9,407 nucleotides of DNA from CAZQIC01 sp964593555. GTDB lineage: Bacteria; Bacteroidota; Bacteroidia; JAFLBG01. Shown here one piece after another: positions 6,240-9,407 of this stretch; the stretch's first letter is position 1, and each line of letters starts with the position of its first letter. Under the pieces are notes generated by a model that was not told the origin of the DNA, did no database searches, and saw only the letters and a program-made list of their open reading frames with translations. The translations under genes and the position numbers were made by a program. The stretch is from assembly GCA_964593555.1 (NCBI GenBank), contig CAZQIC010000158.1, positions 1 to 9,407 on the forward strand. The letters run 5' to 3'.

Positions 6240-6362
6240 GTGAGTAAGTATTTGATTATAGGCCTAGGTAATATAGGCGATCAATATGCTCGAACCCGGC
6301 ATAATATTGGTTTTCAAAAACCGGATGTATTTGCAAATGCATCCGGTTTTTTGAATATATGA
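6240..6362 (+). pseudogene. Truncated pth 5' copy A (40 codons)
   Basis: A GTG start 17 bases behind rplY opens MSKYLIIGLGNIGDQYARTR then HNIGFQKPDVFANASGFLNI and a stop. This aligns without gaps to residues 1-38 of the intact Pth encoded at 7544 (MSKFLIVGLGNIGDEYAHTR HNIGFQTLDAFAKASGVF), including the catalytic His21 and Asn11, but lacks the remaining 150 residues. Codons 1-19 differ from the intact gene at 17 of 57 bases, mostly in synonymous sites. Codons 20-37 differ at only 6 of 54 bases. The copy occupies the place where pth normally follows rplY, so it probably is the ancestral start, cut off by later insertion. It may still be translated as a 40-residue peptide. Its end contains a terminator-like hairpin. 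Confidence 0.88.
6318..6352 (+). terminator. Terminator-like hairpin in pth copy A
   Basis: Left arm 6318-6328 (AAAACCGGATGT less its first base, with CCGGATG as the core) pairs with 6339-6349 (core CATCCGG). A further two A-T pairs extend it outward, and the run of six Ts at 6347-6352 follows. The loop is ATTTGCAAAT. It lies 96 bases after the rplY stop and is well placed to end or attenuate the prs-rplY transcript. The equivalent element exists in the intact pth. Confidence 0.7.
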
Positions 6363-6433
6363 GCAAACTTCTTATCGTCGCCGTTGGAAACATTGGAGAC
6401 GAAATACTCCAATACATGCCACAATATTTTTAA
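6359..6433 (+). pseudogene. Truncated pth 5' copy B (24 codons)
   Basis: The ATG at 6359 overlaps the stop of copy A (ATGA) and opens MSKLLIVAVGNIGDE, matching the first 15 residues of Pth with 8 of 45 bases changed relative to the intact gene. One extra A after GACGA shifts the frame. If it is ignored, the sequence continues EYSNTCHNI, parallel to EYAHTRHNI of the intact protein, and homology then fades at about 6428. Gly8 of the conserved GLGN has become Ala, so this copy shows decay rather than constraint. It lacks the hairpin found in copy A and in the intact gene. It ends about 20 bases before the unknown gene at 6452. Confidence 0.78.
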
Positions 6434-6451
6434 ATTCATCGAATTCAGAGT

Positions 6452-7528
6452 ATGAAGTTTAAATTATTATTAGGAAATAAAAAAAAAGACAAAGCAAAAA
6501 AAAGGTTTAATATCATTTTTATGCTTTTTTATTTCCCCGGGGTTTGTTTGGTCTTTATCCTTCCCATCGTTCTGGATCTCCCTCTTTTCATGCTTTTCGT
6601 TGGCGCTGGCATTTTTGTAATACTACCTGCTATTACTATTCCCTTTGTTGATAATTATTATTATGGGGAAACCATTGAAGTGGGTAACGATTTCCTGCAA
6701 GGGAGTAGATTAGGTAAATTGAATTTCAGTGATATTACCAGTACCGATTTTTTTGCCCCATATAATATAGGCAGAATGGGAGTGAGCGCGCGGTTCGTGA
6801 TCCTTAAACGGGGGGGTAAAACAATTTTGTTCACGCCATTATTTCTAAAGGACTTTTATGCATTTAAACAAATATTTTTTGAGCGCTTCGATCGCTATCG
6901 CCATGTCCCATCCATGACACAAACAATTAGTGTAAAGGCTGGCTATGAAAAAACTGTTTACGTTGGAAATATTGACATCCGCCTGCCTAAAATTACAGGA
7001 ATGGTTGAATGCTTTTCATTACCTATGGGGAACGAATGGAATCCTAATGAAAGGGAGGAAACGCATCCAACATTGGCTTTTTATATTAACGATGATTCTT
7101 ATAAAGAGCTACTTAAACTGAATGAAGCAATAATAGATGAGGAGGGGTTTGATGACTTTTTTAAAGTTTCTTTTCAAAAGAAATATATAAATACCTATAC
7201 GGACCAAAACACATTGGGCCAAATAGTAAAACATATGGAGGACACTATCATTAGGAAAAACTTGGTTGATTTAAAAGCCCCCGACCTTCCATTTGATACG
7301 TATTTTTTGATGGATAGTTATTCACTGGATGATAATAGCAAAAGCTTAGTTTTGGTAGCCAGGTATGATGATTCTGCTTTTTTAGTGCATGTAAATAGTA
7401 TGGTTGTAGTGAAGAATAGACTTATTCTTATTTCTTATACCAAAAATTATAGTGGTGAGAACTCAATCGAAAATGCGTCATCGAGAAGTGACTCTTTTGT
7501 AATGAACTTTATTAATGTGAATAAATAA
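6452..7528 (+). CDS. Unknown protein: two membrane helices plus PH-like domain
   Basis: I do not recognise this 358-residue protein. A lysine-rich N-terminus (residues 1-18) precedes two membrane helices, about 20-41 and 44-66, joined by a very short turn, so both ends should lie in the cytoplasm. Residues 70-148 alternate short strands (YYYGETIEVGNDFLQGSRLG, FSDITSTDFF, SARFVILKRGGKTILFTP) and end in a helix (LKDFYAFKQIFFERFDRY). This pattern resembles small bacterial PH-like domains that follow a membrane hairpin. Residues 160-358 form a second alpha/beta part with no motif I can name. It is wedged between pth remnants and the intact pth, whose GTG starts 15 bases after its stop, so the two are probably co-transcribed. 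It breaks the normal rplY-pth order and thus looks like cargo of an insertion. No catalytic signature is visible. Confidence 0.75.
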   Translation: MKFKLLLGNKKKDKAKKRFNIIFMLFYFPGVCLVFILPIVLDLPLFMLFVGAGIFVILPAITIPFVDNYYYGETIEVGNDFLQGSRLGKLNFSDITSTDFFAPYNIGRMGVSARFVILKRGGKTILFTPLFLKDFYAFKQIFFERFDRYRHVPSMTQTISVKAGYEKTVYVGNIDIRLPKITGMVECFSLPMGNEWNPNEREETHPTLAFYINDDSYKELLKLNEAIIDEEGFDDFFKVSFQKKYINTYTDQNTLGQIVKHMEDTIIRKNLVDLKAPDLPFDTYFLMDSYSLDDNSKSLVLVARYDDSAFLVHVNSMVVVKNRLILISYTKNYSGENSIENASSRSDSFVMNFINVNK

Positions 7529-7543
7529 CTTAAGTTTTAATCT

Positions 7544-8110
7544 GTGAGCAAATTTCTTATTGTAGGCTTGGGAAACATTGGCGACGAATACGCTCACACG
7601 CGGCATAATATAGGTTTTCAAACACTGGATGCATTTGCAAAAGCATCCGGTGTTTTTTTTTCGCTTGAAAGGCATGCACACATTGCGCAAATAAAATTTA
7701 AAGGCCGAACGCTAATTCTCGTTAAGCCTACCACTTTCATGAATCTCAGCGGCAAAGCGGTTAACTATTGGATGCAGACGGAAAAAATTCCGCTTGAGAA
7801 CGTTTTAGTTATTACTGATGATATTGCCTTGCTATTCGGATCATTAAGAATGAAAGGCAAAGGCAGTGATGGAGGGCACAACGGACTAAAAAATATTTTT
7901 GAGACCTTGAATACAACCGAATATGCTCGTTTACGATTTGGTGTTGGAAATGAATTTGCAAAAGGCAAGCAGGTCGATTATGTGTTGGGGGAATGGACCA
8001 ACGAAGAAATAAAATTATTAGCGCCCCGGATTGAAACCGCAGTTGAAATGATTAAAAGCTTTGCTACTATTGGGCTACAGAGGACTATGAGTTTATATAA
8101 TAATAAATAA
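7544..8110 (+). CDS. pth: Peptidyl-tRNA hydrolase
   Basis: Pth cleaves the ester bond of peptidyl-tRNAs released from stalled ribosomes, recycling tRNA in the cytosol. The 188 residues are a normal full-length bacterial Pth. Visible are GLGNIGDEYAHTRHNIGF (8-25, with Asn11 and catalytic His21), KPTTFMNLSG (61-70, Asn67), ITDDIALLFGSLRMKGKGSD (90-109, with the catalytic-site Asp at 92-93) and GGHNGLKNI (110-118, Asn113). All active-site residues are present, so the gene should be functional. The start is GTG at 7544, the same codon used in copy A. No Shine-Dalgarno is apparent. It is separated from rplY by the pth remnants and the unknown gene, and depends on that upstream region or a weak unseen promoter for transcription. 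Its codons 27-40 form a hairpin plus T-tract inside the coding sequence. Confidence 0.97.
   Translation: MSKFLIVGLGNIGDEYAHTRHNIGFQTLDAFAKASGVFFSLERHAHIAQIKFKGRTLILVKPTTFMNLSGKAVNYWMQTEKIPLENVLVITDDIALLFGSLRMKGKGSDGGHNGLKNIFETLNTTEYARLRFGVGNEFAKGKQVDYVLGEWTNEEIKLLAPRIETAVEMIKSFATIGLQRTMSLYNNK
7622..7661 (+). promoter_or_regulatory. Intragenic terminator-like hairpin in pth
   Basis: ACACTGGATGC (7622-7632) pairs with GCATCCGGTGT (7643-7653) over 11 positions, including one G-T pair, around the loop ATTTGCAAAA. Two more A-T pairs extend it outward. Nine Ts follow at 7653-7661. This has every feature of an intrinsic terminator but lies in codons 27-40 of an intact essential gene. Active translation would unfold it, so it could stop transcription when pth is poorly translated. 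Copy A conserves the structure with compensating changes. Confidence 0.6.
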
Positions 8111-8258
8111 ACTTGTTGTGTTCTTTCTTGAAACTTCGACTTTGTTCAATATAAGTTCGAAAAGTAATGAAATCCTATAGCTATCGCATTCGCGGTAGGC
8201 TAGGAAAAATCCTAAATCCTGGCTTGTCTCAAACGCTAATACTATTAAGCTAATCCTT

Positions 8259-8326
8259 CGACTCCGGCCGGAGTCGGGTATATATAGAAGATTGTTTTTA
8301 CAAACCTACGACCCCGGCCGGGTTCG
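8259..8326. repeat. Pair of GC-rich 18-bp palindromes, 50 bp apart
   Basis: CGACTCCGGCCGGAGTCG at 8259-8276 is a perfect palindrome. CGACCCCGGCCGGGTTCG at 8309-8326 is the same element with one mismatched pair. The first bases lie exactly 50 apart, and the sequence between is AT-rich. The strong composition contrast with the surroundings suggests a dispersed intergenic repeat unit. I recall similar palindromic units from Bacteroidota genomes, but this cannot be verified here. Confidence 0.65.
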
Positions 8327-8354
8327 CACCAAATGCCACTCTTCCAAGATTGAC

Positions 8355-8362
8355 TATCTTTG
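8355..8362 (+). promoter_or_regulatory. -7 box of the 8380 gene
   Basis: TATCTTTG matches the Bacteroidota -7 consensus TAnnTTTG exactly and ends 17 bases before the ATG at 8380. The -33 position (about 8332-8335, AATG) is a poor match, so the promoter may be weak or activator-dependent. Confidence 0.5.
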
Positions 8363-8379
8363 ATCAATCTATTTTCAAA

Positions 8380-9407
8380 ATGACCTTCAAAAAAAAAGGA
8401 ATTCTTCTTCTTTTTTTATTTCTGCACCCAGACTTTATATCGCATTGTATTTCTCAAACGAATAAAGAAGGCACTTTCCTAGTCGAGGGATTGGTTTATG
8501 GATATCGCTATGACCCTGCAAAAAAAATTCTCCAAAAGGAAAAGCAAATTGTACTTGAAGGCACTTTAGATAAAGCCTCCGTCTCCGTTTCTGAAAGCGG
8601 GAAAATTTTATCTTCCTCGAAAACAAACAAAAAGGGAGAGTTTCAACTCAAATTGCCTTTTGGAAAAATTTACCAAATTGAAATTTCAAAACAAGGATAC
8701 GAGAAGAGTATTTTATTAGTCGATATCAGGTCTATCACTAAGAAGAATGTTGGCAATGAAATGAAGTTTATTGGAATGGAATTGATTTTAAATAGTTTTA
8801 AATCTAATGATACCTCGCAAATAATTTTTCCTTTCGGAAAGTTGTTCTATAATGAAAAAGCAAGGGCCATGAACTTCGAGCCAAACCTGGGGAAAATCAA
8901 AAAAGGGCTGTTTGCTAAACAAGAGGGAGAAAGCACCCCGGTGGTTTTGATGAGAAGAGCAGTTTTAAAAAACAGGAACAATAGCCTCAATGAACCAAAA
9001 GATGCAAAAAAAGATATATTAAAAAACATAAAAAAAGACACTAAGGAAAACACTTTCTCAGCAGACACAGTCACAGCAGTAAATACAACTACAAGCTCTC
9101 AGGCATCCAAGTTCAAATTATCACGATCACAGGGATATGAATACTTTGCAGATCATTATATTAAAATTCGGGAATTGGAGATCAAGGAAGCGCAGCAAGA
9201 ACTTGAAAAGGACAGGCTGAATGCAACTTCAAAAGAAGACAGCCTTGAAGTAATGGAGAGAGAGACGCAGTTAAATTCAGCAATTGCTGAACTCACAAGT
9301 GCAAAAAAAATAATTGAACTTCAGAAAAATCAAATTTCCACCCAACGGATTTTATTGATCCTGTCGATATGTTTCATGCTGCTACTCTCCGCATTTTCGT
9401 TCATGAT
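8380..9407 (+). CDS. Membrane signalling protein, N-terminal part (runs off the edge)
   Basis: From ATG at 8380 the frame stays open for 342 codons to the window edge. Residues 1-26 look like a signal peptide (FKKKGILLLFLFLHPDF core). Residues about 32-110 resemble a carboxypeptidase-regulatory-like beta-sandwich: KASVSVSESGKILSSSKTNK, then KGEFQLKLPFGKIYQIEISK and QGYEKS, the usual 'modifier, trait, clarity of strands' order of that fold. A lysine-rich, low-complexity stretch follows (about 185-245). A coiled coil then begins near residue 255 (YIKIRELEIKEAQQELEKDR onward) and runs into a membrane helix at the edge (ILLILSICFMLLLSAFSFM). In Bacteroidota this layout commonly leads to a cytoplasmic output domain such as a histidine kinase, a PP2C-type phosphatase or a DNA-binding domain, but none is visible here. 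Function is therefore open. Confidence 0.8.
   Translation, partial: MTFKKKGILLLFLFLHPDFISHCISQTNKEGTFLVEGLVYGYRYDPAKKILQKEKQIVLEGTLDKASVSVSESGKILSSSKTNKKGEFQLKLPFGKIYQIEISKQGYEKSILLVDIRSITKKNVGNEMKFIGMELILNSFKSNDTSQIIFPFGKLFYNEKARAMNFEPNLGKIKKGLFAKQEGESTPVVLMRRAVLKNRNNSLNEPKDAKKDILKNIKKDTKENTFSADTVTAVNTTTSSQASKFKLSRSQGYEYFADHYIKIRELEIKEAQQELEKDRLNATSKEDSLEVMERETQLNSAIAELTSAKKIIELQKNQISTQRILLILSICFMLLLSAFSFM

Larger units (their letters stand above)
8111..8379. other. Intergenic region between pth and the signalling gene
   Basis: No gene is seen. The stretch holds an imperfect hairpin at 8174-8204 (CCTATAGCTATCGC against GCGGTAGGCTAGG) followed by five As, a TAGGA/TCCTA inverted repeat directly after it, the two GC-rich palindromes at 8259-8276 and 8309-8326, and the promoter-like box at 8355. 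No clear terminator with a T-tract follows pth. Confidence 0.55.

Noticed and set aside
8847..9074. 75-codon phenylalanine-rich minus-strand frame
   Set aside because: It is the complement of the lysine-rich low-complexity part of the 8380 gene, which gives apparent Phe-rich frames.

Overview
The window looks like a chromosomal segment of a Bacteroidota bacterium, probably of the Chitinophagales/Sphingobacteriales side. The evidence is an AT-rich composition, promoter boxes of the Bacteroidota type (TTG, about 20 bases, TAnnTTTG), few Shine-Dalgarno sites, a CHASE3-PAS-histidine kinase with the start of a receiver, and the block prs - rplY(ctc) - pth. A run of ten Ns at 4248-4257 shows that the sequence is a draft scaffold, so frameshifts near homopolymers should be read with care.

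Layout. 33-1927 (minus): a membrane sensor histidine kinase, split into two overlapping frames by an apparent one-base loss and ending abruptly just inside a receiver domain. 2071-3300 (minus): a compact three-gene unit encoding a DinB-like protein, a DUF2798 membrane protein and an AHSA1/SRPBCC protein. It diverges from an HxlR-type regulator (3392-3763, plus). A perfect 13-base inverted repeat lies between them and overlaps the -33 region of the DinB promoter, so the regulator probably controls itself and this unit. 3781-4052 (minus): the wreck of a VOC/glyoxalase gene. 4115-4198 (minus): tRNA-Leu(CAA) with its terminator. The scaffold gap follows.

4525-8110 (plus): prs (PRPP synthetase), ribosomal protein bL25 (Ctc), then pth (peptidyl-tRNA hydrolase). 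Between bL25 and the intact pth there is a 1.3 kb insertion. It holds two truncated copies of the pth 5' end (6240-6362 and 6359-6433) and an unrecognised two-membrane-helix protein (6452-7528). Copy A sits 17 bases behind rplY, where pth would normally start. The intact pth is displaced behind the unknown gene.

Both copy A and the intact pth contain, at codons 27-37, a stem-loop running into a T-tract that looks like an intrinsic terminator inside the coding sequence. All four stem differences between the two copies keep base pairing, including a C-G to A-T double change. This suggests that the pth 5' end carries a conserved RNA attenuator, and that repeated capture of this segment has created the array. 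It is the most interesting structure in the window.

8111-8379 is intergenic and holds two GC-rich palindromes exactly 50 bases apart. From 8380 to the right edge runs an open gene for a secreted or membrane signalling protein with a carboxypeptidase-regulatory-like fold, a coiled coil and a membrane segment. Its output domain lies outside the window.
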